Positions 10,386 to 23,485 of a DNA stretch of 64,000 nt are shown piece after piece. The stretch comes from Neostapfia colusana (Eukaryota > Streptophyta > Magnoliopsida > Poales > Poaceae). The stretch lies in assembly GCA_030760725.1 (NCBI GenBank), contig JASWHV010000009.1, positions 97,452,780-97,516,779 on the forward strand, in the 5' to 3' direction. The notes below the pieces were generated by a model, which did no database searches, was not told the DNA's origin, and saw nothing but the letters and a program-made list of their open reading frames with translations. The translations under genes and the position numbers were made by a program. How positions within the stretch are numbered: position 1 is the stretch's first letter; each line of letters opens with the position of its first letter.

Positions 10386-13300
10386 TGTAACAACCCAAAA
10401 CCTGTTAAAGAGGGGAATTTAAAATTTTTGGACGTAATGCATGTGGTGAAACTATTCAAATTCAAACTAGAAATTAAATTTGAATCGAAACAGAAAAGGA
10501 AAAGGAAAAAGAAAAACGGCCAGTGGGCCGAAATCCACCTCAGCCAGCCCAACAGCCCGCGACTGTTTCCCCCTCCCCCTCTCTCTGCCGCGCGGGACCC
10601 ACCTGTCGGCACCTTCATCTCCAACCGCCACCCGGTTTTCTTCCGAGCTCCCGCGCCCGATCGCACCCGACCTCTTCGGATTCTGCGCACTCAGAGCCAC
10701 GATCTCCAGTCCACGCGTGCGGCACCATCTCAACCGACCCCGACGCCCTCCCTCGCCCATTTAAACGCCGAAATCCGCCCCTTCTTCCTCCCCGATCGGC
10801 CCGCCTCAGTTCCCGTTGAGAACCGAAGCTCCCATCGCCGTTTTCTTTCGATCTCCGTCCGTTCTCTCCGATCTAATGCGTGTAGTGCGTCCTGCCGCCG
10901 CCGGGGAGTCTTGCAGGTGAAGGAGACCCGGTGTTTTGCGCTCTAGACACAGCTCCGGTGAGCACCGCCGCATTTTCCCCTCGGACCTCATCGCCGACCG
11001 CCTTCCAGGGCCTCCAAGCTCAAGAAAAACCCCGAGGTGAGATCCCCTACCTCCCCTCTTCCGTTCTATGCCAAGAAATCCAAGTTTTAGGAAGTATAGA
11101 CGAAAACCCGAAACTCTCCGGCGAGATAACCGCCTCCCGCCGCCGCGCACCGCCTGGCAGCGCTGCCTGCACACGGCCAGGGCGAAGTGGCCCCTTGAGG
11201 CCCGTCCAATTTAAATCGTGCGGTCCCGAATAGATCTTACCCGTAACGCTTCGCGTTATAATCTCAGCCTTCTGTTTTAAATCCAATGGCCCACGTCAGC
11301 CCCGTGTTATAAAGGCCGGGAATCTTACGCGCTACCCCCTGGGGACCTCGGAAAACATGAGCTAGCCCCGGAAACTTCTGATCTAGCCCCTGGACCCTTA
11401 GAAATTCATTTAAATTCATTTAAAAATAAGTTTTAGCCCCTGGACATAATAAGAATTAGGAAGACCTACCTGTTTTGCACACTTAGACCCCTGAAAATTT
11501 AGAAAATGAGAAAGGGGCCCCCACAGCAGTGTGGATTTGCACATCAGCCCCTGAGGGTTATTAATTTCAGGAAATTGAATATGTGAATAGGATTTAAAAT
11601 TCAAACATAGGTATATGTTCAGTTTAATTATTCTAACCCTGTTGAAAATTGGTAGAACAATCTAAGATCTGAATTTAGAGGGGAAATAAACTTTTAAACT
11701 CAATGGGATTGCTGTTTTGTAATTTATATCTGAAATATACCCTTTAGGCATAAAACAAATTTAAAATGTGGGAAAATGAATCTAAGTAACCAAAAAGGAG
11801 TAGGAAAAACTTATAAAGGTTCTGTTTAGGTAATTGGAACAGTAGAAATTTTTGTATGAATTTAGGTTTTTGTTTTATTGGTAGAAATTCATTTTTAGGC
11901 TAGAAAATAATTCTGAAAATGGGTAAAAATAAATTTAAATTGATTCTCATCAGAGAGGAAGTCCAAAGATATTTTATTGAACATTTTAGATCAGAACATA
12001 TTCTGTTTAGGTGATATATCTTACTATTTTAATATTAAAGTTCACTTTTAGGCATAGAAAATAAATTTGAAAATGTAGGAAAATAGGCATGCATAATTAG
12101 AAAATGCTAAATAAGGTCCCCAAATCCAAAACTTCAAATTAAGATTTTGTAGAAGATTTGAGAATCTATTTGGAGTAGGAAGTTACCTTTTATACAAATT
12201 TTGTGGCTAAGAGGTGTATTACCCAATATAGAAAAGTTGTGCAAATTGGAAATTCATATATTGTGTGCACTTAGGAATCTAAATATTAAAGCTAGAAATA
12301 ATATATATGTTTAAAAGTGCATGAATGCTTAGGATCAACATATTTAGGGTAAACACAACACTTAAATATGTGTATGACTTTCATATGTATGCATGTGTGA
12401 TTTGCATGAGTGGAAATATGGACTATGGCTTATGGAATATTGTTTGCTTTTGCAATGTGCATTGGCATTAGTAGAACCAGCCCCAGAGCAGGTTCTCACC
12501 TTTCAAGATCAAGACTTTTCATTCCCAGAGCAGCAGGAAGAAGGCAAGTGTCCTTGACCACTTTGATCCTATACTAGGATGTGTAGTTAGAATTATTTGC
12601 ATTGTCAATTGAAATATGGAACCCATGCTAGGAAGTTTCCCTAGATTTTCATTATCTTACTTCCTTGTAGCCTGGGTTAGGAGTTAATTTATTATGTCAT
12701 TCATTTATACTACTTATGCTTAGCCATGCTTAGAATGGGATAAATGGGATATGAGATCATCAACTTGTTTACTTTACCCTTGAATGAGATGTTATGAATT
12801 ATGTAGAGGTAGAGATCGAGGCAAGTTGGATGCTTTGGTTGGTGCTGTGTGCACGAGACTCGGGTTTGTGTTTAGTGCTTGCCTGGATCCTAAGGACCGG
12901 TTCATGGAGCATGTAACCTTGCTTTACCGTGCCAACCACATGTTGAGATGGGGCAGCTTGGCCAATTAACTAGGAGCATCTCCGGCGTAGTATGGGTGTT
13001 TGGATGGTGCGGGGAATAGGTGTCAGCTGGACTACCATATGAACCGCAAGGCTCAAGAGGGGGCCACTGCAGCGGGGTTGGAGCCTCTTGTATGCTGTTA
13101 GGGGTGAAACCTCAGTGGGCCCACACTCGTCGGAAATCCCTTTGTAAAGGCCTCGTAGTGATCTCCTGGCTACACACCTCGGAAGTGTGAACGTGGTTCG
13201 CAGCCACTGGCATAATGGAGGTTCTTCTAGTCCACCCGGCAACGGGGGATGAAATCACTACATGTGGGTACAGTGGTGCAAACTCTGCAGAGTCAAAACT

Positions 13301-13944
13301 GTCATGACAGCCGTGCTCACGGTCAAGAGTGGCTTGGACTTATTCATGATTAGAGGATGATGGATCGGGAAGTTGAGGATGTTAAGCGGGAAGCTTAACA
13401 TTGGAGATGAGACTATGTTTACTTGATACTTTTGATGGGTTGAGGGATTGGGACCATTTCACCTATGTAGTAAAGTTGGTGCTTATAAGCTAAGGTGATA
13501 GGTATTATTTGCGTAGTGCTTTAACCATGAGTACAACCTCTCCTTGCTCTAGCCATGCATGACATAACTTTCCCACACTTGCTGAGTACCAACGGTACTC
13601 AAGCTTGCTTTTCTGTTGGTTTAAATTGCTGCTCAGGTCAAGGGGATGATGTGGTGTTCAATGACCAAGACTTCGGACCTGAAGAAGGATTCTAGGTTCA
13701 CGAAGTCCTCCGGGCAACGCCTGTGACGGAGCTCACAAGATTTATATTCCACTGCTGTTTTATTTACATGTTATGAACATATTATCGTCCATCGAGACGT
13801 ATGCTATGTAAGACTTATTTATATTCAAACACTTGGCTTGTAATAAAATGATGCTTCACTATTTGACGTTACATGTATGAGAAAATAATCCTGGCATACA
13901 TGTGATATTCACTCGGTTGCTCTTTGGAGAAACCGGGTGTGACA
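10386..13944 (+). repeat. V 3' LTR
   Basis: It starts TGTAACAACCC and ends GGGTGTGACA and is colinear with 997-4556. It is followed directly by the right target duplication. Confidence 0.95.
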
Positions 13945-14657
13945 TTGAGTCATTGCAACGGGTCTCGGTGTAAGACGAAATTGAATGGTAACAAATACAA
14001 GATGGTATTCGTGAGATGGTAGCGAATTACGAGAAGGTATTCGTGAGCAAAGATAAAGTTGATTAATGTTTGGTTGATACATGGACAGTGATGAAACATA
14101 ATGGAGGTATGTTGGTATTTTAATACATATTGGGAATACGCTCACTTAAAGCTAAGTTACTGTTTTATCGTGGTTTTGAGAAATAACTTTGCTTTCCGCA
14201 ATGAGACATTTATTATCTTCCTTGCTGTGAGCTACATATCATATTTTCCCGCACTTGCTGAGTACATCATTGTACTCAAACTTGCATTATTACTTCATCA
14301 TCAGCAACAGGAGAAGAATACTATGAAGACCAAGTGGAGCATTAGGCGTGTGATCTGTCCTCAACCTTGCCTGTTGGAATGGAGTAGAGATGGAGCCACT
14401 GCTGCTGCTTAGGTTGCTTCCGCACTAGAATAAAGACTTCCGCTGCTAGATTTAGACTTCTGCTGCTTAAATAAGACTTCCGCTGTTAACATGAGTCCAA
14501 GACTCATGAGACATTGTAATAAACCCTGTTCATTTGTGGTAATATATATTGTGAAATTCAGTTTGAGGATGATATGTGTATGTGTGATGAACATCCTGGG
14601 CACACATATGCATCAGTTCTCGGTTCCGTGGTTTTCCACAAAATTGAGGGCATCACA
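13945..14657 (+). repeat. LTR X1, 3' part after the V insertion
   Basis: It begins with the second ttgag copy and continues the X LTR to its end, ...GAGGGCATCACA at 14657. X2 shows the same end at 41372. No PBS follows; instead the start of X2 follows almost directly. Confidence 0.85.
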
Positions 14658-15066
14658 GATTGGACACGTGGCACATCCGGAGCCACCTCCGAATAGAGGG
14701 GAGGTCCGAAATTGACACATGGCACACTCGGAGCCGCCTCCGAAGAGAGGGGAAGGCACGGAACTGACACGTCGCGTTCGTGGAGCTCGCCTCTGTTGAA
14801 AGGAGAGGTCCCGACCCACCAGACACGTGGCACACGCGGAGGTCGCCTTTGGAGAGAGGGAGGTCCCGCCCGCCAGGACGCGTGGCGCACGCGGAGCTTA
14901 CCTCTGAGTAAGAGGGAGGTCTCGCCCGCCTGACACGCAGCACAACGGGAGCTTGTCTCTCCGGAAAAGGGAGCCAGGTTCCCGCAGGACACGTGGAGCT
15001 TCCGGAGCTCACCGCCGCGAAGGTAACGTGATTCTGAATCGATTTTCATCTGTACGCGTGGGAATC
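14658..15066 (+). repeat. ~55-bp minisatellite with G-box/ABRE-like cores at the start of X2
   Basis: Seven units begin at about 14663, 14714, 14766, 14822, 14877, 14932 and 14988 (spacings 51-56 bp). Each opens with a variant of gacacgtggcacacgcggag and continues with a GAGAGGGAGGTC-like stretch. Several units contain CACGTGGC, the G-box/ABRE core bound by plant bZIP factors. The array sits upstream of the TATA box of X2 (39145) once Y is removed, so a promoter role is plausible. The ORFs across it are products of the repeat. Confidence 0.8.
15062..15066. other. Target-site duplication of Y, left copy (gaatc)
   Basis: gaatc precedes the left end of Y (TGAGAGGG) and recurs at 39001-39005 after its right end (TTTTACA). 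Confidence 0.93.
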
Positions 15067-18000
15067 TGAGAGGGCCCGGCCCTGATCATGGGGCCGTGCC
15101 GCTGGCCCGGGAATCACATTGGGTGGTGCTGTGTTATGCGGCACCCAACAGCATACATATAAGGAACACTGTATTACATAAATGAAAGCAGAAGCTTAGA
15201 AATGTTCTTTGTAAATAATTTTACATAAATTAGCTACAGCAGAAGACTACAAACAACTCACGTCGAATAACTAATTGGCACTCAAGAAGAGGTCCAGCCC
15301 GCGGACTCCTCTCGCTAGCATCACGAAGACATTGCAGCAGCTAGGTTCTCCATGTGTTACCGACTTGGAAGTTCCCGAGTCTCACCGGACAACCTTCTTT
15401 ATAGCGTCGTATTAACCTGCAAAACCACTCATATAGCAAGAGTGAGCACAAAGGCTCAGCAAGACTTAACCGTCTCACCTAAGCATGCAACTCTATATGG
15501 AAGTAACCTACGACTTAAACATGTAAGTTGCAAAAAGACTCGCCTACGAGTTCATCCTTAACTTTCAGATTTTAGCCATAATAGTAGTGACCTTCCGCCC
15601 AACAACATTGGAACTCCACAATCAAACAAGAAACGCTTCATTCCAATGTTACTTGTCCCAAGGTGGAAAATAACTTTAGTTTGCTCTATCTCTACTTCAA
15701 ACAGGGTTTTCATGCAATTTACCATAATCATAGCAGCAATTGGTAATCAATAACCGCGATGGACGGTGATTCGAATCAAACACTACCCGGATAACTCGAC
15801 ACATACGCCCGCCTCTGAAGACCCAAATCTGGCATCCTTCATTACGTTGTATGTGGCAACCTTTCGCAGGACACTCGACTTTAGAACCGGTCGCGCCGTC
15901 TCGGGCTCATAGGTCTAACGAGACGATGTGGTATGCCTCTACAATCTAGTGAACCTGGTACATCGGTTTCCTGGTTGCCATATAGCAGTAAGCATCCGGT
16001 ACACAACTCAATACTTGCTCATGGGTGCCGCACACGCATCGGTCCTTATCCGACACAGGCAGAGCTACTCGACCAAGACCTCGTCTTGTCGCTGCCTAAC
16101 CATCCTGCCCGGTCTCATCTTTAGAAATATAAACTTTAGTTTGCCTCTTTTCCAACTACACCCATGTAATCCCGACTATAACTCGCGAGTAGATTCTGTC
16201 TACTCGACTTCTACCGGATGTCCAAAGCTATTTAGCACGGCATTATTCTACAGCGGTGACCCTTTTCTACCCTTAACTCCAGGGTTCATTTGGTCATGTA
16301 TTTGGAGTTTAAAACATCTTTGACCTAATGCACATACAAACTCTAAACCATAATTGTGAACAAAGTAAAAACTTTATAAATAACTTAAATACAAACCAGA
16401 GCTTGCCTTGGTTTTGCAGGTGACTAAAGTCAGATAATTGTGAAGTTAGTTGCTGATGTCTTGAAGCTTGATCACTGCCCTTCTTGCTCCTTGAATCAAG
16501 CTTCCATTCTCCTTCACCTTTCCACGTTTAATCACTACACGTTATGAATATGCATACATGTTTAATTGTAAAACTTTTGTTAACAAGTTCTAAAGACAAG
16601 TTTCAAACTGGAACTCTGTTTAAGAATTTAAAATGACACTGGTGCTACTGGTTTTGGTTTGGGTTTAAGTAATATGATCAAGTGATAAGTATTTTTCATC
16701 ACTTGTGCGTGTTGATCATCTGTAGGGTTAAACAGGACAGTACTGATCCAGGACTCAAATGGAGCTGAAATTTTTCATGTGAGTTTCTTGTCACAAGAAA
16801 GTCATCTGGACCAAAATTCAGAATTTTTCAATGAGTAGATCACTCAGAACAATTCCCTAAGCATTTAAGCAAAAAGGAATTAATTCTGAATAAATTTGCA
16901 CTTCCATGCAAATTCAAGTGAACTACAATTTCAAACATAGCTCAGAGAGTATGCCTGACTTTTCCTAGGATTTTTGGAGCTAAGAATTTCCTAGAACTGA
17001 ATTTTCAAGTTTTGGAAATTCTCTGAAGTTGTTTTCTGTATTCATTTGAACTCAGAAACTTGATTTCAGAGTTGTCCTAACTGAATCAACTCCAAATGAG
17101 CTGAACCTTTTACAGGAGTGTCCTAACACCCTAAAGAATATTCTGGCAAAATTTGAGCATTTTTGGATGAACCACACTACCTATAAAATTCTTTTGCTGA
17201 AAAGATTTAAAGCATTTTCCAGAATTTTCTATTGATTTTCATACAAATTAGGTTGCATATATGTATAGAGTTTGTCATCCTGAATCCAACCCAATTTGAA
17301 TCACTAATTTTGGAGTTTCCTAGCAAAAGTTATGAGGTTCTAAAGTTGGAACTGAATTTGGAAATTCAAATAAACCGGAAATTGTTCAAATTCTGTGGGT
17401 GGGTCCAGGGGACCACGTGTCATGCGCTGGGACAAACCACACGGGGCCACAGTTTCATTTCCCACGCTGTCGCAAAGGATCTGAATCCGCAGACAATCCC
17501 AACCGGCCTTCCCCTCACTGACAGCGGGCCCGACACCATTGTCTTCAACCTCTAGACGCCCGCTCGACCCCGCCGCCGGAGCTCGCCGAAGGACATCAGG
17601 ACCCGACTTCCTGGCCGCCTCTCAGCCTACTACTCGCCGCCCGGGGGTTTTCGGGGACGGGAAACTCATCTAGGGGGTCGGCACATGCTCTAGAAGCCCG
17701 GAACCAGGTCGGCGGCGTGCAACGGCCTCGGTGAAGCTTCGGCGCCGATGACCGATCACTTCAGCCCACAAAAACCCTGAGTGATCGGCTCTACAGCATC
17801 AGTGACGCCAAAGGAAGCTCGACATGGCCACAAAGTAGCTCGGGAACGACGATTACTAGGGTTTCACCGAGCACCCTATCGTTTCCGCCATGGCCGCCAA
17901 TGAAAGAACTTGAAATTAGCTGCAACTACTTACTTCTAAGCTAGGGTTTTGAAGGAAAAAAGGTCCCCTCTCCACTATAGCTCCTGTATGCGTAAAATGA

Positions 18001-19131
18001 GCAGCTCTAACCGAAAATTGAGTATCAATTTCAATAATTCTTACCCACGGTTAAGTTTTTCCGGCCGAAAGAAGAACTCGAAATTCTCGAGCTATGGTGC
18101 ACGGATTGAGCTGAAATTTAGAGAGGAGCAGCGCAGCGAGTTGGCGCGCCATGGGGTGTGCTCGTTTGGCCGTGAAACTGCCCGGTGTGGGCTGTCCACG
18201 AGAGCCCGATGTCGGTTTCTGCCGCTTGCACCTCGGCCTCGGCGTTGATCTTCAAAATATGGCCAACAGCAGCCCCGAACGTCGGAGCTGAGCTGGGGAA
18301 ACTCTTGTACACACGCTGGCACTCCCTTTTGGTGTTGATAGCTCGAGCAGCCGGAGAGCGACGCTGGCTTACGACCGAGGAGAACAGCAGCAGCGCCGGC
18401 AGCTCGTTTTCTCGGGAGGGAACCGAACAGGGGCTCGGTGTGGCGGTTTTGTGACCAAAACGAGTGCTGCGTGGACGGATGAGGGCACGGTGAAACGCCG
18501 AGCAGGTCTCCAGCGTGAGATTGAAACCAGGAGGTGGTCTCCCCGTGTGGTCTCGGTGGCGCCTGCAGCCACCTCGGTGCGTTCGTGTGCAAACTGAGCA
18601 AATCCAACAGAAACTTTGGTTGCAAGTTTCCTCCCCTCAATGACCATTGGGTCCCACTGTTTTGCTCTCCCAAATATCTCCAGTTTTTGGCCCAGTGCAA
18701 AGTTCACTCATGAGGGCCTAAACTTGAACCCCATTTGGCAATTTGATCAAGTTTTACCTCAGTTTTAAATTTGAATTCAAATTTCAATGAAATTTGCAAG
18801 TCTCTTTGATATACCTATCAAAGCACCTCCAAATTTGCTAAAAATTTGCATTCTCACTAATTCAAACCTGAAGAATTTGAATATGCCCTCTGATCTTTGA
18901 GTTGGTTATTGCAAATACAAATTTTAAACAACAGTTTGAATTTCCTTTTTGAAAATGGCCTTCTTCTCTTTGAAGTGAACCCTTTAGTTCAAACTGAATT
19001 TAAAGTACTCTTGCACATGCCAACACTTATATGATTAAACAAAAGTTTTTGCAAGTCCCATTTCTTGGATTTAAACTCAACTTTATTCACAGCTCAAGTT
19101 TTCCGTTTTACAAATTTTTGGAACTTTTACA
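15067..19131 (-). repeat. Y 3' LTR
   Basis: Read on the minus strand it starts TGTAAAAGTTCC and ends CCCTCTCA. It is colinear with 34928-39000 but lacks about 57 bp found near 35601-35660 there, and keeps about 70 bp near 17155-17225 that the other LTR has lost. ORFs of 100-200 codons in it are broken in the sister LTR or share its overall identity, so I do not call genes. Confidence 0.93.
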
Positions 19132-19150
19132 TTCCTCTCCCCTTAAAAAG
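19132..19150 (-). other. Y polypurine tract
   Basis: The minus strand reads cttttTAAGGGGAGAGGAA directly before the 3' LTR TGTAAAAG. Confidence 0.8.
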
Positions 19151-19193
19151 AATCTCGTCTGATTCATGATTAAGAACAATGCGGGGAGGATGA

Positions 19194-22100
19194 CTACCGA
19201 ACATAAGCCTCTAATAACTCTGGATGATTGCGTTGCAAATACTCCTCGCTTTCCCATGTAGCTTCGTCGGACGTGTGATTTTTCCATAGCACCTTAAAAA
19301 ATTGCAGCGTCCGGTTTCTGGTCTCGCGAGTCTTTTCATCAATTATCCGGGTTGGATGCTCAACATAAGTGAGGTCCGGCTTCAAATCTGCTATGCCTTC
19401 CGCGAGAATCTCCGTCGGAACTTTCGAACACTTCCGCAACTGAGATATGTGAAAGATGTTATGAACTCCGGCTAAGGCCGCCGGCAATTCCAAACGGTAT
19501 GCCACGGTTCCACATCTTTCAGTGATGATGAAGGGACCGATAAAACGCCGAGCTAACTTCCCTTTCACTCCGAATCGGTGGATGCCCTTCATAGGAGATA
19601 CGCAGATATACGTGGTCCTCAACTTGAAATTCCAGAGGACGACGTCTCTTATCCGCATAGCTCTTTTGTCTGGACTGAGCGGCTTTAAGATTTGCTTGAA
19701 TAAGCCTTACACGCTCTTCAGCTTCATTTACGAGATCAATCCCGTAAATAACTCTCTCGCCGGATTCACACCAGTTCAAGGGCGTGCGATACTTCCGGCT
19801 GTAGAGAGCTTCGTAAGGTGCCATTTTTATACTTGATTGATACCCGTTGTTATATGAGAACTCCGCCAACGGTAAGTGATCATCCCATCTCTTACCGTGG
19901 TGGATGGCACTTGCTCTCAGCATATCTTCAAGTATTTGATTCACCCTCTCAGTTTGCCCATGGGTTTGAGGGTGATACGCGGAGCTTTGAATCAATTTGG
20001 TTCCCAAGGATGCGTGTAGTTGCTCCTAGAAACGAGCAACAAACAACGCGCCTCCATCGGAGATGATCGTCCGGGGAACTCCATGTAGGCACAAGATCCA
20101 TGCTATGTATAACTCCGCATACTGCTTGGCGGTGTATCTGGTATGCACGGGGATGAAGTGTGCTGATTTGGTTAACCAGTCCACAATTACCCAAATCGAA
20201 TCTTGGTGGTGGGAGGTCATCGGCAACCCGACGATGAAATCCACACTCAAGTCTTCCAACTTCCATGCAGGTATTTGTAGTGGTTGCAGCAGGCCCGACT
20301 TCTTCACATGGTCGGCCTTAACTCTTCGACACGTATCACATTCTGAAATTTGCAACTTCACGTTTCATACGTGTCCACCAAAACTTCTTCTGGAGGTCTT
20401 GGTACATTTTATTGCTGCCCGGATGAATAGAAAATTTGGATAAGTGAGCCTCATCCAAAATTTTCTTACGCAGCCTCATATCACGGGGTACGACTATCCG
20501 GTCCTTGAACCGGAAGGTATCTTCATCATCTAACCGGAAACACTTCATCTCCCTGTTCTTCAACCTCCTTTTGATATGAGCCATGCCCTTGTATTTATTT
20601 TGAGCTTTCATAACCTCCTCTCTTATCATGGGTATGAGAGCTAGATTATGTAGAGCTCCATATGGAACCAAGTAGAGACTTGGTTCTTCCTCTTCTATCG
20701 GTGTAATGGTCAGGTTATGAATATGAGACTTCCGGCTGAGTGCATCGGCAACCACATTTGCCTTGCCCGGATGATAATGAATTTCAATCTCATAGTCCTT
20801 GATCAGCTCCAACCATCGCCGTTGTCGCATATTCAACTCTTTCTGAGTGAATATGTACTTCAAGCTTTTGTGGTCGGTGTACAGATGAACCAGATTTCCT
20901 AATAAGTAGTGTCTCCACATCTTCAAAGCTAATACCACGGCAGTAAGCTCGAGATCATGAGTTGGATAATGTTGCTCATGATTCTGTAATTGCCGTGATC
21001 CATATGCAACCACGCGTCCTCCTGACTTGAGTACACAACCAAGTCCGATGCCGGATGCATCACAATAAACATCAAAGGGCTTGGTTGTATCTGGTTGAGC
21101 TAAAACAGGGGCTGTTGTGAGGTGTTTCACCAACGCTTGAAAAGCTTCCTCACATGGCTTGCTCCAATCATATTTGATGCCCTTTTCAGTAGCTCGGTCA
21201 TAGTTTTGGAGATTTTTGAGAAGCTCGGTATGAACCTCCGATAATATCCCGTCAAACCTAAGAAGCTATGAACTTCATGGACTGATGTTGGAGACTTCCA
21301 TTTCAGGACTTGTTCAATCTTGCTTGGATCAACAGCAATGCTTTCCGCTGAAATAATATGTCCAAGAAACCGCACATGGTTGATCCAGAATTCACATTTA
21401 CTAAACTTTGCATAGAGCTTGTGATCTCTCAAGCGTTGAAGCACAGTATGCAAATGTTTAGTGTGTTCCTCTTCTGATTTGGAATAGACCAAGATATCGT
21501 TGATGAATACCACGACGAACTGATCTAGCTCCGGCATGAACACCGAGTTCATAAGATACATAAAGTGAGCCGGAGCATTGGTCAACCCAAATGACATGAC
21601 AAGATACTCATAGAGCCCATATCTTGTCGAGAATGCTATCTTCGGGATATCTTCCGCTCGAATCTTGATTTGATGATATCCCGACCTTAAGTCCATCTTG
21701 GAGAAGACTTTAGCACTCACTAGCTGATCGAAGAGAATATCAATTCTTGGTAGTGGATACTTGTTCTTTATCGTCACATCATTTAATGGACGATAATCGA
21801 CGCATAGCCTCAGCGTCTCATCCTTCTTCTTTACAAATAAAGCCGAGCAACCCCATGGTGATGAACTTGGACGAATGAACCCCTTGTCCATCAGATCTTT
21901 GAGTTGCTCCTTCAGCTCCGCTAATTCATTCGGAGCCATTTTGTATGGTCTCCGAGAGATCGACGTGGTTCCCTGTATCAACTCTATTTTGAATTCCACC
22001 TCGCGCTCAGGTGGCAAGCCTGGAAGATCTTCGGGAAACACGTCCGTATATTCAAGGACTACCGGAATGTCTTCTAACTTGCAAGCCTCGGCATTACATA

Positions 22101-22881
22101 CTTCTGGGTCTTTGGAAACCGCTTTTCTGAGATACAATGTTTGACGCCCGTGAAGTGGAGAGTCCAAATGAACACTCCTGTTCTCGATGTCCAGAACAGC
22201 CTTATGAAAGGTCAACCATTATATTCCCAATATGGCATTGATTCCTTGGTCTTCGAGAATAATGAGGGTGGTAGGATAAATTTTTCCACCCAAACAAAGT
22301 GGTACTCGAGAAACGACTTCATTAGTCGATATGTCTCCACCTGGCGAATGAATAAGGTAAGAACCTTTTGTGATAGTTGTGGAGATCTGATTCCGGATCA
22401 TCGTCGCCCTGCTAATTAAGTTATGTGTTGCACTTGAGTCGAATAAAATGACAACCGGCTTGTCATTTAAGGTGAACCTGCCGGCAAGAACAGGTCCTCC
22501 CTTTGGCAGATCATCGACTGACACATAATTAACTGTGCCCACTTTGGACATGGCTTTTCTTTGCTGCCCAAGTTCACTCCTTGGAACTGGACCCGCAGAC
22601 ATAATGTTGCTGCTCGGTTCTGTTGCTTCATTGACGTTGAGTTCATTGTAAATCTGAAGTGGGACACTACTCGGTTCAGCTGAGAAATCACCGTGATCAT
22701 TTTCAGTATCTTGAGGGAAATAACATTCTGGTGCACCTTGTTGATACTGAGGTGCATGAGAAATAAGTTGCTGCTGCGGTGGCGGTGAATAAAACCTCTG
22801 GGGAGTAGAAGAGTCGTCAAACTCCCAGAATAACTGCACCTCTTGTGGAACCTCTCGACCGGAAGGTGAACGGATTACCAA
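19194..22881 (-). pseudogene. pol: Y protease-RT-RNase H-integrase-chromodomain, multiply broken
   Basis: Read right to left: protease FDSSATH near 22430-22450, where the DSG triad has become DSS; RT (PSSSPWG, NKYPLPR, YxxMSFGLTNAP) with FINDILVYS instead of FIDDILVYS near 21500; RNase H with YCDAS, HDLEL and YTDHKSL; integrase finger and core (VDFIVGLP, IISDGG, ERVNQ); then a chromodomain-like tail (LWKNHTSDEATWESEE). Breaks: a TAA near 22217, a one-base loss near 21183, a frame change near 20350, a TAG near 20026 (Trp expected) and a frame change near 19610. Both catalytic changes and the Trp-to-stop fit G-to-A decay of methylated DNA. Confidence 0.92.
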
Positions 22882-22884
22882 CCG

Positions 22885-23480
22885 ATACTTCTGAGGTAGG
22901 TAATTGCATTCATCCTGTGATGAGTCCCTCTACCTCTTTTCTTTAAGGTAGAGATTGGAATAATATTTCATAGTGATAGCGCAGCTAACAAACTCATCAA
23001 AATTTTCTTGGCTAACTTGACCCAACTCACATCGCAGCCTAGCAGTCAGCCCTCGGTAAAAATGATAACCCCTCACGGATGGTGATTTCACATAATTAGG
23101 GATATATTGAGCTAAACGATTGAATTCCTTTGCATACTCAATAACACTCATTTCCCCTTGCTTTAGATTCCAGAATTCATCCAGACTGGTGTGCATTACG
23201 CCCGCAGGAATGAAGCGAGCACGAAATGCCTCCTGGAACTCCGCCCATGTAACACGATGCCCTGCTGGTTGGACAACAAGGTATTCTGCCCACCATGCTC
23301 CAGCAAAGCCGTGAAGCTGCTGAGCGGCAAATAGAGTCTTCGAGATGTCATCACATTGAATCAACTGAAACTTGGACCCAATGACACGTAACCAGTGATT
23401 TGCTTCACAATGGTCAGCCGCCTCAGAGAACACCGGCGGTTGTGTCGCCAAGAAATCTAGATAAGTACTCGGGGTTGGCA
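22885..23480 (-). pseudogene. gag: Y gag, C-terminal part
   Basis: The gag core (HWLRVIGSKFQLIQC ... AWWAEYL ... WAEFQEAFRARFIPAG ... LKQGEMSVIEYAKEFNRLAQY) is open from 23480 down to a TAG near 22930, and the same frame continues into the protease ORF. I see no CCHC knuckle. The N-terminal 57 codons lie 9.5 kb away at 33019-33190 because V2 inserted between them; removing V2 and one TSD copy restores frame, so the gene was open here at insertion. Confidence 0.9.
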
Positions 23481-23485
23481 TGTGA
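23481..23485. other. Target-site duplication of V2, left copy (tgtga)
   Basis: tgtga before TGTCACACCC; the matching copy is at 33019-33023 after ...GTGTTACA. Confidence 0.93.

Larger units (their letters stand above)
997..13944 (+). mobile_element. V: Ty3-gypsy LTR retrotransposon (Tekay/Del-like chromovirus) inserted in X1
   Basis: This is a complete insertion bounded by 5-bp duplications. Order: 3.56-kb LTR, PBS, ORF0, gag, protease, RT, RNase H, integrase, chromodomain-like tail, purine tract, 3.56-kb LTR. RT before integrase makes it Ty3-gypsy; the chromodomain-like C-terminus, very long LTRs and ORF0 upstream of gag point to the Tekay/Del lineage. Rice RIRE3 and RIRE8 are described, from memory, as carrying such an orf0. 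Gag-pol has several frameshifts and stops, so this copy cannot move on its own. The LTRs differ at many sites, visibly more than those of the copia element S. Confidence 0.93.

Noticed and set aside
14558..15049. Repetitive ORFs across the G-box minisatellite
   Set aside because: They are translations of a ~55-bp tandem repeat and have no independent support.
15928..16323. 131-codon ORF found in both Y LTRs (also 35850-36245)
   Set aside because: It is antisense to the element, the two LTRs are almost identical anyway, and no known fold or motif is visible.
18092..18700. 202-codon minus-strand ORF in the Y 3' LTR
   Set aside because: The other Y LTR breaks it (only pieces at 37960-38190 and 38275-38568), composition is arginine/serine-rich as expected of GC-rich noncoding sequence.
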